From: Mycobacteriales bacterium
GTDB lineage: Bacteria > Actinomycetota > Actinomycetes > BP-191
Length of the DNA stretch: 46,696 nt
Direction: 5' to 3'
Assembly: GCA_035714365.1 (NCBI GenBank)
Contig: DASTMB010000060.1
Span: 1-46,696 of the forward strand
Part shown: one piece after another, positions 8,983 to 17,273 of the stretch
Layout of the letters: each line of letters starts with the position of its first letter
Numbering within the stretch: position 1 is the stretch's first letter
Notes under the pieces: generated by a model
What the model saw: the letters and a program-made list of their open reading frames with translations, nothing else
What the model was told of the DNA's origin: nothing
Database searches by the model: none
Program-made: the position numbers and the translations under genes

Positions 8983-9387
8983 ATGGACCTGACGCTCTCG
9001 CACACGTTCGTGACCGTGGCCGACTTCGACGCGGCGCTCGCGTTCTACCGCGACACCCTCGGGCTGGAGGTGAGGACCGACGTCGGCGCCGGGGCGATGC
9101 GCTGGGTCACGCTCACGCCGCCCGGGCAGCCGGACGTGCAGATCGTGCTCAACCCGACCCACGCCGGCCGCGAGGCCGACGGCGACACGGTCGCCGCGCT
9201 GCTCGCCAAGGGCTCGCTCAACGGCGTGATCTTCCGCACCGGCGACGTGGACGCGGCGTTCGAACGCGTCCGCGCCACCGGTGCGGAGGTGCTCCAGGAG
9301 CCGATGGACACGCACTACGGCGTGCGCGACTGCGCGTTCCGCGACCCGTCCGGCAACCTGGTGCGCATCCAGGCGCCGAAGGGCTGA
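8983..9387 (+). CDS. VOC (glyoxalase/bleomycin resistance) family protein
   Basis: This 134-aa protein has the paired beta-alpha-beta-beta-beta modules of the vicinal oxygen chelate superfamily. It opens with LSHTFVTVADFDAALAFYRDTLGLEV and ends with YGVRDCAFRDPSGNLVRIQ, whose glutamine/glutamate-type metal position and DPSGN turn are typical. I prefer the ATG at 8983 to the in-frame GTG at 8974, which overlaps the previous stop, because the former fits the family start and a -10 box. It may be a lyase, dioxygenase or binding protein; the substrate is unknown. Confidence 0.85.
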   Translation: MDLTLSHTFVTVADFDAALAFYRDTLGLEVRTDVGAGAMRWVTLTPPGQPDVQIVLNPTHAGREADGDTVAALLAKGSLNGVIFRTGDVDAAFERVRATGAEVLQEPMDTHYGVRDCAFRDPSGNLVRIQAPKG

Positions 9388-9390
9388 CGC

Positions 9391-9879
9391 TCAGCCGACG
9401 GGGACGCCGTCGGCGGCGGCGCGGATGGCGTTGACGTCGATCTTGCGCATGCCGAGCATCGCGCCCATCGCGCGCTCGGCGCGCGCCGGGTCGGGGTCGG
9501 TGAGCAGCTCGGTCATGCCGTCCGGGATGACCTGCCAGGAGAGGCCGTACTTGTCCTTCAGCCACCCGCACTGGCTCTCCTCGCCGCCGTCGGCGGTGAG
9601 CCGCTCCCAGTAGCGGTCGACCTCGTCCTGGTCCGCGCAGTGGATCTGGAACGACACCGCCTCGTCGAAGGTGAACTCCGGGCCGCCGTTGATGCCGACG
9701 AACCGCTGGCCGTTCAGCTCGAACTCGACCGCGAGCACCGTCCCGGCCGGGCGCGGGCTGTTCTCCGGGTAGTGGGAGACGCTGAGGATGCGCGAGTTCG
9801 GGAAGATCGAGCAGTAGTACCGCGCCGCCTCCTCCGCCTCGAGGTCGAACCACAGGCTCGGGGTGATCTGCTGGCTCAT
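9391..9879 (-). CDS. PhnB-like VOC protein (3-demethylubiquinone methyltransferase-type fold)
   Basis: This 162-aa protein begins MSQQITPSLWFDLEAEEAARYYCSIFPNS and contains GPEFTFDEAVSFQIHC and WLKDKYGLSWQVIP, signatures of the PhnB/PF06983 branch of the VOC superfamily, often annotated 3-demethylubiquinone-9 methyltransferase. No SAM-binding motif exists, so the methyltransferase name is probably misleading. The C-terminal MGAMLGMRKIDVNAIRAA segment is typical. It is convergent with the other VOC gene with only a 3-bp gap. Confidence 0.85.
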   Translation of the reverse strand: MSQQITPSLWFDLEAEEAARYYCSIFPNSRILSVSHYPENSPRPAGTVLAVEFELNGQRFVGINGGPEFTFDEAVSFQIHCADQDEVDRYWERLTADGGEESQCGWLKDKYGLSWQVIPDGMTELLTDPDPARAERAMGAMLGMRKIDVNAIRAAADGVPVG

Positions 9880-9951
9880 CGTGACGTCCTCTCGGGGTGG
9901 CCGGTGTCTGGAGGGTGGACGACCGCGACGCCGGGAACTCATCGGCGACGC

Positions 9952-9957
9952 TACTCT
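9952..9957 (+). promoter_or_regulatory. -10 box for leaderless methyltransferase gene
   Basis: TACTCT ends 8 nt before the GTG at 9966 with no Shine-Dalgarno, consistent with a leaderless mRNA. It supports the GTG start over upstream in-frame codons. Confidence 0.35.
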
Positions 9958-9965
9958 CGACCGTC

Positions 9966-10709
9966 GTGCCGTCCGTCGCCGAACGTCTCCGCGCCGCCGG
10001 CTGCGTGTACGCCGACGACGAGGCGCGGCTGCTCGCCGAGGCCGCGTCCGGCGACGCCCTCGACGCGCTGGTCGAACGCCGCGTGGCCGGCGAGCCGTTG
10101 GAGCACCTGCTGGGCTGGGCGGCGTTCGCGGGGCTGCGGGTGGCGGTCGCGCCGGGGGTGTTCGTGCCGCGGCGGCGGACCGAGCTGCTCGTGCGCGAGA
10201 CGGTGGCGCTGGCGCCGCGCGTGGTGGTGGACCTCTGCTGCGGCTGCGGCGCGGTCGCCGCGGCGGTCGCCGCCGCGCTGCCGGGGGCCGAGGTGCACGC
10301 GGCCGACGTCGACCCGGCGGCGGTGGCCTGCGCCCGCCGCAACGTCCCCGGCGAGGTCCACCTCGGCGACCTCTACGCCGCCCTGCCGGACGCGCTGCGC
10401 GGCCGGGTCGACGTGCTGGTGGCCAACGCGCCGTACGTGCCGACGGCGGAGATCCCGCTGATGCCGCCGGAGGCGCGCGACCACGAGCCGCTGGTGGCGC
10501 TGGACGGCGGCGGCGACGGGCTGGACCCGCACCGCCGCATCGCCGCGGGCGCAACGGAGTGGCTGGCGCCGGGCGGGCACCTGCTCGTGGAGTGCGCGGA
10601 GCGCCAGGTGCCGGCGCTGGCGGCGGCGTTCGCCGCGGCGGGGCTGGCACCCCGGGCCGTCCGCGACGAGGAGCTCGACGCGACGGCCGTGGTGGGGCGG
10701 CGCCCCTAG
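9966..10709 (+). CDS. PrmC-related putative protein N5-glutamine methyltransferase
   Basis: This 247-aa SAM-dependent methyltransferase has motif I VVVDLCCGCGAVAAAVA and, in place of the NPPY substrate motif of HemK/PrmC, NAPYVP near residue 159. That substitution marks the actinobacterial PrmC-related group of unknown substrate. The true PrmC, which modifies release factors, would be encoded elsewhere. The N-terminal helical domain (RLRAAGCVYADDEARLLAEAA) is also PrmC-like. Its end overlaps the convergent CAP gene by 4 bp. Confidence 0.85.
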   Translation: MPSVAERLRAAGCVYADDEARLLAEAASGDALDALVERRVAGEPLEHLLGWAAFAGLRVAVAPGVFVPRRRTELLVRETVALAPRVVVDLCCGCGAVAAAVAAALPGAEVHAADVDPAAVACARRNVPGEVHLGDLYAALPDALRGRVDVLVANAPYVPTAEIPLMPPEARDHEPLVALDGGGDGLDPHRRIAAGATEWLAPGGHLLVECAERQVPALAAAFAAAGLAPRAVRDEELDATAVVGRRP

Positions 10710-13300
10710 TCGGGGAACCACCCGACGACGTCGGCGACGAGGTGCGTCGAGCCCGCGGCGTTGAACAGGCTGACCCGGCCGCCGGCGCCGACGCGGACGA
10801 CGACGAGGTTGGCGCCGGTGACGCCGCGGAGCGGGTTGAGGTTCGACGCGTTCGGGCGGGCGGCGCCGTAGGGCCACACCGTCAGGTACGACGTCAGGCT
10901 CGGAGCGACGGCGGTGACGTTGAGGACGACCGCGCCGACGCCGGACGCGGGGACGCCGCCGCGGCCGGTGACGACGAGGTCGGTCGTGGCGCCGCTGCCC
11001 AGCGCGCCGCCGCCGGCGGCGAGGCCGTCGTAGGTCGAGCGGCGGGAACGCGTGTCGAGCAGCCGGGCCGGCCACAACGGCGTGTAGTCCGGCGTGGCCG
11101 GGAACCAGCCCACGACGTCGGCGACGAGGTGGGCCAGCCCGGCGTCGTTGTGCAACGCGATCCGGCCGCCGTCGCCGACCCGCACCACCACCAGCCCGGG
11201 GGTGGTGACGCCGGCCGGCGGGTTGAGGTTCGACGCGAGCGGCCGCGTCGTGCCGAACGGCCACGCGGTGACGACGGTGGTGGCGCTCGGGGCGACGGCG
11301 GTGAGGTTGAGGACGACGGCGGCCGCGCCGGACGCGGGGACGCCGCCGCGGCCGGTGACCGGGAGCGCGTACGGCACGTCGCCGCCGACGGCCCCTTCGC
11401 CGGTCGCCACGCCGTCGACGGTCGCCCGGCCGGGCCGGGTGTCGAGCAGCCGGGCCGGCTGGAGCGGCACGTACGAGCCGCCGGCGGGGAACCAGCCGAC
11501 GACGTCGGCGACCAGCCCGGTCGAGCCGGCGGCGTTGAAGACGCTCACCGCGCCACCGGCGCCGAGCCGCGCGAGGACGAGGTTCGGCGCGGTGACGCCG
11601 GCGCGCGGGTTGAGGTTCGAGGCGTTGGGGCGCGGCGCGTCGGCGGGCCAGACGGTGAGGTACGAGGCGGTGGTCGGCGCGACGGCGGTGACGTTGAGGA
11701 CGACGGCGCCCGCGCCGGTGGCGGGCACGCCGCCGCGCCCGGCGACGACGAGGTCGCGGACCGCGCCGGGCCCGAGCGCGCCGCCGCCGGCGGCGACGCC
11801 GTCGACGGTCGCCCGGCCGGGCCGGGTGTCGAGCAGCCGGGCCGGGAGCAGCGGCACGTACCCGGTGCCGACGACGAGGGTGCCCGGAGCGAACGCGAAC
11901 ACGTAGTTGGCCGCGGCCAGCGTCCCGGCGTCGCAGGTGACCGGATAAGAGCCGGGCGGGCTGCCGGCGGTGGCGGTCGTGCCGCAGGACGCGGCGCCGG
12001 TGACGCCGGAGGTGGCGAGCGTCTCGCCGTGGACGAAGCCGGTGACGGTGTAGCCGAACGCCGGGTCCGCCGCCCCCGGGACCCGCGCCGCGTCGTGCGC
12101 GCGCACGGTCAGCGTCGCCCGGCCCACGGCGAACGACCGGGTCACCCGCGGGGCCGGGTTGCGCAGGTCGTCGCCGGGCTGGTCGGCGGCCACGGTGCAG
12201 GTGCCGGACGCCCGGAGCGTCAGCGTGGCGCCGCGGGTGCCGCCGGTCGCGCAGACCTGCGGCGTCAGCGACGAGAACGTCACCGGCAGCCCCGAGCTGG
12301 CGGTCGCCGAGAGCGCCACCGGCGCGTCGCCGTACGTGCGGTCCGCCAGGGGCGCGAACGCGATCGTCTGGTCGGGGTCGATGTCGGCGTCGAACAGCGT
12401 CACGGAGTACGCGTGCGACAGCGTGACACCGTTGCGGACGATGCCGGAGACCGTGACGTCGTAACGCTGGTCGCGGCGGCGCAGCGCGTAGCCGGGATCG
12501 AGGCTCCAGACGAGCGTGTTGCTGCCGTAGCCGTTCGCCACCGGGTACAGCGTCACCGGCAGGCTGGTGCCGTTGCGGAGCACCGTGACGGTGGCGCCGG
12601 AGAAGTCGGTGGCGCTGTCGCCCGACGACAGCGACCACTGCCCGCCCGGCTCGAGCTGCTGCGGGAAGTACCCCTCCGTCGGCCACGCGGTCCACTCGGG
12701 CCCGCCGCTCGCCGACCAGTCGAAGCCGTCGAGGACGTCGAGCGCGTGCGCGCGCGACGTCGACCCGCTGCCCATGACCGACACCTGCGGCGAGAGCACC
12801 CAGCGGCGGTGCCCGGCGGAGGCGATGCCGACGTCGGAGAGGTACAGGTCGATCGCGCGGGCGGCGGAGGCACCGAGGGCGAGGTTCGAGTGGCTCGCGC
12901 CATCGTGGCCCTGGCTGGTCCAGCACGGCCACGTCGACGGCGGGTCGTGGGAGAGCGCGCCCGCCGCGTCCATGATCAGCGCCGCCGCCTGGGCCTTCGC
13001 CGACAGCGCGGCGTCGAACGTCACCGGCGCGACGCCGGCCAGGTCGCGCGCGAAGTTGATCGCGTCCAGCGTCGCCTGCTGCGCCGCCGCCGACGGCGCG
13101 CCGGGCGTGCAGGTGGCGGTCGAGCCGGTCCACCCGGTGGGCACGGCGAGCGCCGGCACCATCCGGTCGAGGTACGCCGCCCGGACCGACGCGCGGGTGC
13201 CGTTGTCGATCGAGGCGACCGCCGCGCGGGCCGGGCGCGCCGACGCCGGGACGACGACCACCGCGAGCGCGAGCAGCGTCGCGGCGACCGCACGGCGCAT
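10706..13300 (-). CDS. Secreted CAP/SCP-domain protein with Ig-like module and three C-terminal repeats
   Basis: This 864-aa protein has a Sec signal peptide (residues 1-27, MRRAVAATLLALAVVVVPAS, ending ARA). A CAP/SCP-like domain follows at about 70-190; GHRRWVLSP near residue 162 and the INFARDLAGVAPV helix are diagnostic. An Ig/MBG-like beta region at about 310-475 starts FAPLADRTYGDAPVALSA. Three tandem copies of a ~128-residue domain fill about 479-864, each opening PARLLDTR and closing LVADVVGWFP. That repeat is common at the C-terminus of actinobacterial extracellular proteins and is probably a surface-binding module. GGGGGAGG precedes the ATG. The biochemical role is unknown. Confidence 0.85.
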   Translation of the reverse strand: MRRAVAATLLALAVVVVPASARPARAAVASIDNGTRASVRAAYLDRMVPALAVPTGWTGSTATCTPGAPSAAAQQATLDAINFARDLAGVAPVTFDAALSAKAQAAALIMDAAGALSHDPPSTWPCWTSQGHDGASHSNLALGASAARAIDLYLSDVGIASAGHRRWVLSPQVSVMGSGSTSRAHALDVLDGFDWSASGGPEWTAWPTEGYFPQQLEPGGQWSLSSGDSATDFSGATVTVLRNGTSLPVTLYPVANGYGSNTLVWSLDPGYALRRRDQRYDVTVSGIVRNGVTLSHAYSVTLFDADIDPDQTIAFAPLADRTYGDAPVALSATASSGLPVTFSSLTPQVCATGGTRGATLTLRASGTCTVAADQPGDDLRNPAPRVTRSFAVGRATLTVRAHDAARVPGAADPAFGYTVTGFVHGETLATSGVTGAASCGTTATAGSPPGSYPVTCDAGTLAAANYVFAFAPGTLVVGTGYVPLLPARLLDTRPGRATVDGVAAGGGALGPGAVRDLVVAGRGGVPATGAGAVVLNVTAVAPTTASYLTVWPADAPRPNASNLNPRAGVTAPNLVLARLGAGGAVSVFNAAGSTGLVADVVGWFPAGGSYVPLQPARLLDTRPGRATVDGVATGEGAVGGDVPYALPVTGRGGVPASGAAAVVLNLTAVAPSATTVVTAWPFGTTRPLASNLNPPAGVTTPGLVVVRVGDGGRIALHNDAGLAHLVADVVGWFPATPDYTPLWPARLLDTRSRRSTYDGLAAGGGALGSGATTDLVVTGRGGVPASGVGAVVLNVTAVAPSLTSYLTVWPYGAARPNASNLNPLRGVTGANLVVVRVGAGGRVSLFNAAGSTHLVADVVGWFPD
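10709..11865 (-). repeat. Three tandem in-frame repeats of about 128 codons
   Basis: The repeats run approximately 11865-11484, 11483-11100 and 11099-10709 on the minus strand. Each encodes PARLLDTR near its start, a GRGGVPASG-type turn, ASNLNP, and VADVVGWFP at its end. The copies are clearly diverged at DNA level, so the array is not a very recent expansion. Boundaries are approximate. Confidence 0.75.
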
Positions 13301-13449
13301 GACGAACCTCCCCCGTGCACGACGGACCCCGACGAGAACGTCGGCAATCCGACCGTGCGCCTTGACCCAACACCATTGCGCCAGGTGGCACGGCCGCGCA
13401 AGACTGCGCTACCCCCGCGACCCAACGAGCACGTGAGCCGGGAGAGCGG

Positions 13450-14220
13450 ATGACAGACCTTCTCATCGCGGACGTCAACAACGCCCGCATCGTCACCGAC
13501 TGGGCCGCGTACAAGGCGTTCTCCCCGGTGGTCATCGCGAAGATGACGCAGGGCACGAGCTACCTGGCCCCGTCGTTCGCCAAGCACCGGGCCGGTGCCG
13601 CGAAGGCGGGGTTGCGGGCCTTCGGCGCGTACCACTTCTGGGAGCCGGGCGAGGACCCGGTGGCCCAGGCGAAGAACGCCGTCCGCGCGATCGGCACGCT
13701 CGCGAGCGCGCCGTTGGAGTGGCTGATCCTCGACGTCGAGACCGGCGACGACTTCGACGCGTACGAGGCGTTCTGCAAGACGGCCGACGCGGCGCTGGGC
13801 CGGCTGACCTGGCTCTACGGCGGCCGCCAGCTCCAGGGCAAGCTCCCCCACCGCCCGCGGTGGGTCGCCCGCTACAAGGACCAGACGCCGAACCCGAAGT
13901 GGCAGCCGGACATCGGCGAGGTCCTCTGGCAGTTCACCGACCAGTACCCGGTGCCCGGCGTGACGCCGTCGTCCGCCGACTGCTCCGTCTACCGCGGCAC
14001 CGCCGACGACCTGATCACGTTCATCCGAGGAGGACGCATGGCCACGCTCGACAAGGACGACCTCGCGGCGATCGACACGATCATCCGCAAGGCCCTCAAC
14101 GAGGGCTGCGGCACCGGGCAGACCTCGTGGGGGTCCACCTCGAAGGCGACGCTCGCCAGCGTCCAGGCCAACCACAACGACCTGGCCGAGATCAAGAAGA
14201 TGATCAGCAACCTCAAGTAG
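13450..14220 (+). CDS. GH25-type lysozyme (endolysin-like) with C-terminal domain and internal start
   Basis: This 256-aa protein resembles glycosyl hydrolase family 25 muramidases. It has an N-terminal DVNN (D8), a TQGTSYLAPSFAKHRAGAAKAGL substrate-side helix, AYHFWEPGEDP, and the catalytic strand LILDVETG (D95, E97). WQFTDQYPVPGV and the closing ADCSVYRG are also typical of GH25. There is no signal peptide, as in phage endolysins. Residues 197-256 form a separate small domain preceded by a strong ribosome-binding site and ATG inside the gene. No other phage genes are nearby. GGGAGAG lies just upstream of the main ATG. Confidence 0.85.
   Translation: MTDLLIADVNNARIVTDWAAYKAFSPVVIAKMTQGTSYLAPSFAKHRAGAAKAGLRAFGAYHFWEPGEDPVAQAKNAVRAIGTLASAPLEWLILDVETGDDFDAYEAFCKTADAALGRLTWLYGGRQLQGKLPHRPRWVARYKDQTPNPKWQPDIGEVLWQFTDQYPVPGVTPSSADCSVYRGTADDLITFIRGGRMATLDKDDLAAIDTIIRKALNEGCGTGQTSWGSTSKATLASVQANHNDLAEIKKMISNLK
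14027..14040 (+). promoter_or_regulatory. Internal ribosome-binding site and in-frame ATG in the lysozyme gene
   Basis: GAGGAGG (14027-14033) sits 4 nt before an ATG at 14038 that is in frame with the lysozyme (codon 197). Translation from it would give a 60-aa protein beginning MATLDKDDLAAIDTIIRKAL. The same spacing is used by glnA in this window, so the signal should be strong. Confidence 0.6.
14038..14220 (+). CDS. Candidate stand-alone C-terminal domain of the lysozyme (internal translation product)
   Basis: This is the 60-aa C-terminal part of the GH25 gene read from its internal ATG. It is predicted to be two helices (DKDDLAAIDTIIRKALNEG and KATLASVQANHNDLAEIKKMI) joined by a glycine/serine-rich loop. 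Several phage endolysins are known to make a separate C-terminal cell-wall-binding fragment from an internal start, which then oligomerises with the full-length enzyme. Here this is inferred only from the ribosome-binding site and domain boundary. The helical end could also be an oligomerisation element. Confidence 0.45.
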   Translation: MATLDKDDLAAIDTIIRKALNEGCGTGQTSWGSTSKATLASVQANHNDLAEIKKMISNLK

Positions 14221-14826
14221 GTGCCCCGCGTCCTCGTCGTCCAGCACGCGGAGAAGCGCGCCGCGCCCGGCGACCCGGGCCTCAGCGCCAACGGCGCCGC
14301 CCAGGCGGCCGCGCTCGCCGGCCGGCTCGCCTGGTGCGGCGCGGTCGCGCTGTACGCGAGCCCGCTGCGCCGCGCCCGGGAGACGGCCGAGCCGCTGGCG
14401 CGGCGGCTGGGGCTGCCGATCCGGACCGACGACCGGCTGCGCGAGCGGATGACGTGGTCGGGCGAGGAGCCGTTCGAGGAGTTCCTCGCCGAGTGGGACC
14501 GGGCCACGCGCGACCGCACCTACGTCCCCCGCTACGGCGACTCGTCGGCGGCCGCGGCGGCGCGGTTCCTGGCGTTCCTCCGCGACGTCGCGGTCGTGCC
14601 CGGCACCGTCGTCGCGGTCACCCACGGCGGCGTCACCGTCGACCTGCTGCGCACGCTGCTCGGCGACGGCGGGGTGCCGTGCGTGCTGCGCGCGGAGGGG
14701 ATGCCGCCGGCGGGCGTGACGACGTTGCGGCTGGTGGGCGGGCGCTGGACCGTCGAGTCGGTGGGCGTCCTCGGCGAGCACGCGGTCGGCGACGCGCCGG
14801 GCCTGGCCGGGTCGGCCGGGCGCTGA
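14221..14826 (+). CDS. Histidine phosphatase family protein
   Basis: This 201-aa protein of the histidine phosphatase (phosphoglycerate mutase-like) superfamily begins at a GTG immediately after the lysozyme stop codon. The catalytic histidine is in VVQHAEKR, where the usual RHGE is QHAE. SPLRRARETAEPLA and the second histidine in AVTHGGVTVDLLR are conserved. The replacement of the RHG arginine by glutamine may alter phosphate binding but occurs in a subset of the family. The substrate is unknown. Confidence 0.8.
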   Translation: MPRVLVVQHAEKRAAPGDPGLSANGAAQAAALAGRLAWCGAVALYASPLRRARETAEPLARRLGLPIRTDDRLRERMTWSGEEPFEEFLAEWDRATRDRTYVPRYGDSSAAAAARFLAFLRDVAVVPGTVVAVTHGGVTVDLLRTLLGDGGVPCVLRAEGMPPAGVTTLRLVGGRWTVESVGVLGEHAVGDAPGLAGSAGR

Positions 14827-14838
14827 CCCGGCCGGGTG

Positions 14839-14940
14839 CTACCGCAACGCGCCGAGCAGGAAGAGCAGCACCACCGTCACGCCGACGCTGAGCGCGAGCG
14901 AGCCGAGGCAGCCGAGGCGGTTGCTGAAGAACAGGAACAC
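14839..14940 (-). CDS. Small 33-aa membrane protein
   Basis: From a GTG at 14940, preceded by GGAGG at 5-nt spacing, a 33-residue protein begins VFLFFSNRLGCLGSLALSV. A single hydrophobic helix fills its C-terminal two thirds. Very short proteins starting with FLFFSNRLGCLGS are, to my knowledge, widespread and unnamed in actinobacteria, which supports this start over longer readings. It is divergent from the PAP2 gene and convergent with the histidine phosphatase gene. Function is unknown. Confidence 0.7.
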   Translation of the reverse strand: MFLFFSNRLGCLGSLALSVGVTVVLLFLLGALR

Positions 14941-15043
14941 GCGATCCTCCGGCGGGGTCAGGGCCTGACGGGAGGCCCCTTCCCCGGCGCGGCCCGCGCC
15001 GAACGCGCCTGCCGGGGCGGCGGCTCGTGAAACGATCCTCGCC

Positions 15044-15895
15044 ATGACCGCCGAGCCCGCCGCCGCGCGCCCGCGCCGCGGGCTGCTGCCGGCCGGCTGG
15101 CGGGAGCGCCGCCCGCCGAAGTGGTGGCAGGAGCTGCTGTTCATCGCGTTGAGCTACACGGCGTACGGCGTGATCCGCAACCACCTCGGCAAGCCGCAGC
15201 CGGTCGACTGCGCGGCGAGCCCGCTGACGGAGTTCCAGACGCTGGCGTGCGGGCGGGCGCGGGACATCCTGAGCCTGGAACGCGTGCTGCGCATCGACGT
15301 CGAGCACGCGCTGAACCGCATCGCGGCGTCGACGCAGTGGTTCGCGGTGGCGGCTAACTACTTCTACGCGACCGCGCACTTCATCGTGACGATCGGGGTG
15401 CTGGTCTGGCTCTACCGGCGCCACCCGCTCCAGTACCGGCCGTTGCGGACCGCGCTCTACGTCTGCAACGTCCTCGCGCTGGCCGGGTACTGGCTGTACT
15501 CGCTGGCGCCGCCGCGGTTCCTGACCAGCGAGGGGTTCGTCGACACGCTGCACGCGTTCCACACGTGGGGCTCGTACGAGTCGGGGAACCTCTCGCACGC
15601 GTCGAACCAGTTCGCGGCGATGCCGTCGATGCACATCGGCTGGGCGCTCTGGTCGGGGCTGGCGCTGTTCTGGCTGGCCCGGCACCGGTGGGTGCGCTGG
15701 CTCGGCATCGCGTACCCGCTGGTGACCCTCGTCGTCATCATGGCGACGGCCAACCACTTCATCCTCGACGCGGTCGGCGGCGCGGCGGCGCTGGCGCTGG
15801 GGTTCGCGGTGCAGCGGGGGCTGTCGGGGCAGCCCGCGGTGGACCAGGCGGCGACGCAGCCGCCGCTCACCGTCTCGCTGACGAGTCCGGCGTAG
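15044..15895 (+). CDS. PAP2/AUR1-like membrane phosphatase or transferase
   Basis: This 283-aa protein has about six transmembrane helices and the split phosphatase signature of the PAP2_3 (AUR1/inositolphosphotransferase-like) branch. The second motif is NQFAAMPSMHIGWALW and the third is ATANHFILDAVGG, supplying the two active-site histidines. Related actinobacterial enzymes act on lipid phosphates or transfer phosphoinositol head groups; which applies is not visible here. It has a basic cytosolic N-terminus. Its last 29 bp overlap the end of the convergent MFS gene. Confidence 0.85.
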   Translation: MTAEPAAARPRRGLLPAGWRERRPPKWWQELLFIALSYTAYGVIRNHLGKPQPVDCAASPLTEFQTLACGRARDILSLERVLRIDVEHALNRIAASTQWFAVAANYFYATAHFIVTIGVLVWLYRRHPLQYRPLRTALYVCNVLALAGYWLYSLAPPRFLTSEGFVDTLHAFHTWGSYESGNLSHASNQFAAMPSMHIGWALWSGLALFWLARHRWVRWLGIAYPLVTLVVIMATANHFILDAVGGAAALALGFAVQRGLSGQPAVDQAATQPPLTVSLTSPA

Positions 15896-17273
15896 CCGAA
15901 CGGTCCCGCACCAGCCGGACGAGCAGCGTCCGGGGCCGGGGGCGGAGCTGGTACGGCCCCATCCAGCGTTGCAGCGCCAGCTCGGGCAGCACGGGCACCG
16001 GCGGCTCCAGCGGCACGTCGCCGAACGTCATGTCGCCCAGCGACTCGTCCTCCGGCGCCGGCGCGTGCAGCGCGGCGAGCTCGCCGTGCGGCCAGGTGAG
16101 CGTGAGCAGGCCGACGGCGGCGAGCCCGGCCAGGCCGGCGATGGCGACGACGACGTGCGGTTCGAGCGCGAGCGCGAGCGCGCCGCCGCCGGCGAGCGCC
16201 ACGCCCTGCAACGCCTGGATGCCGCTCTGCGCCAGCCCGAACGCCCGCCCCCGCGCCTCCGGCGGCACCGCCAGCATGAACGTCGCGTTCGCCGGGAGCT
16301 GGTACGCCGTGCCGAAGCCGGACGCCGCCCACAGCAGCGCCGCCGCCCACAACGGCGGGTGCGCGGCGGTGAGCACGAGCGGCACGAACGCGAACGCCGC
16401 GAGCGGCAGCATCAGCCGCAGCCGGGTGCGCGGCGCGGTGAGCCGCCCGATGAGCAGCGCGCCGGCGACGAGGCCGGCCGGGCTGGCGGCGGTGAGGAGG
16501 CCGGTCGCGAGCGGCCCCCAGCCGAGGCGGCGGGCGTAGGTGACGGCGAGCCCCTCGGGCACGACGGCGAACGCCGCGCCGAACCACGCGAGCAGCAGGA
16601 TCGAGCGCAGCACGGGCGAGCGGAACACCACCCGCGCGCCCTCGACGAGATCGGCGCGCAGCGTCGGGCGGCCCTCGCGGTCGGCGGCCGGGCGCCACTT
16701 CACGCCGCCCGCGATGAGGGCGGCCGACAGCGCGAACGACGCCGCGTCGGCGAGCAGCGCCCCGCGCGGGCTGAGCGCGACGACCGCCGCGCCGCCGAGC
16801 ACGAAGCCGGCGACCTGGCAGAGCTGGTTGGTGATGCTGGACAGCGAGGAGGCGACGACGTAGCGGTCGCCGGTGAGCACGTCGGGGAGCGTGGCGGCGC
16901 GGGCCGCCTCGAAGGGCGGCATGAGCAGGCTGGACCCGAGCAGCAGCGCGAACAGCAGCCACAGCGGCGTTCCGGGGACGGCCATGGCGGCGACGGCGAC
17001 GGCGCGGACGAGGTCGCAGCGCACCATGACGTCGCGGCGCGGCCGGCGGTCGGCGAGCGGCGAGAGGACCGGGCCGCCGACGATCCACGGCAGGTAGCCG
17101 ACGGCGTAGGCGAGCGCGGCGAGCAGCGGGCTGTCGGAACGGGTGAGCACGAGGATCGCGAGCGCGACCTTGGCCGCCTGGTCGCCGAGCAGCGACGCGA
17201 CGTGTGCCCCGAACAACGCCCGGAACTCACCGACCGCGAGGACCTCGCGGTACGACGCCGGCCGTTCGCTCAC
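15867..17273 (-). CDS. MFS transporter
   Basis: This 468-aa major facilitator protein has about twelve transmembrane helices and opens VSERPASYREVLAVGEFRAL. The A-like motif LADRRPRRDVMVR lies between helices 2 and 3. The family resembles MFS proteins of the Tet/enterobactin-exporter type. A cytosolic C-terminal tail of ~65 residues is unusual for the family. The GTG start overlaps the stop of the alpha/beta hydrolase gene (GTGA), so both belong to a transcript that starts at glnE. The substrate is unknown. Confidence 0.85.
   Translation of the reverse strand: MSERPASYREVLAVGEFRALFGAHVASLLGDQAAKVALAILVLTRSDSPLLAALAYAVGYLPWIVGGPVLSPLADRRPRRDVMVRCDLVRAVAVAAMAVPGTPLWLLFALLLGSSLLMPPFEAARAATLPDVLTGDRYVVASSLSSITNQLCQVAGFVLGGAAVVALSPRGALLADAASFALSAALIAGGVKWRPAADREGRPTLRADLVEGARVVFRSPVLRSILLLAWFGAAFAVVPEGLAVTYARRLGWGPLATGLLTAASPAGLVAGALLIGRLTAPRTRLRLMLPLAAFAFVPLVLTAAHPPLWAAALLWAASGFGTAYQLPANATFMLAVPPEARGRAFGLAQSGIQALQGVALAGGGALALALEPHVVVAIAGLAGLAAVGLLTLTWPHGELAALHAPAPEDESLGDMTFGDVPLEPPVPVLPELALQRWMGPYQLRPRPRTLLVRLVRDRSATPDSSARR

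Noticed and set aside
10709-11865. Triple repeat mistaken for a CRISPR or satellite array
   Set aside because: The period is about 385 bp, the copies are in frame and encode a known type of extracellular repeat; there are no short spacers.
9863-13453. Very long open frames on both strands over the CAP gene region (about 1200 codons each)
   Set aside because: These are GC-driven shadow frames: highly Arg/Ala/Gly-rich, without motifs or ribosome-binding sites, and overlapping well-supported genes.
13450-14220. Prophage remnant around the GH25 lysozyme
   Set aside because: No integrase, capsid, tail, holin or attachment sites are visible; neighbours are ordinary chromosomal genes.
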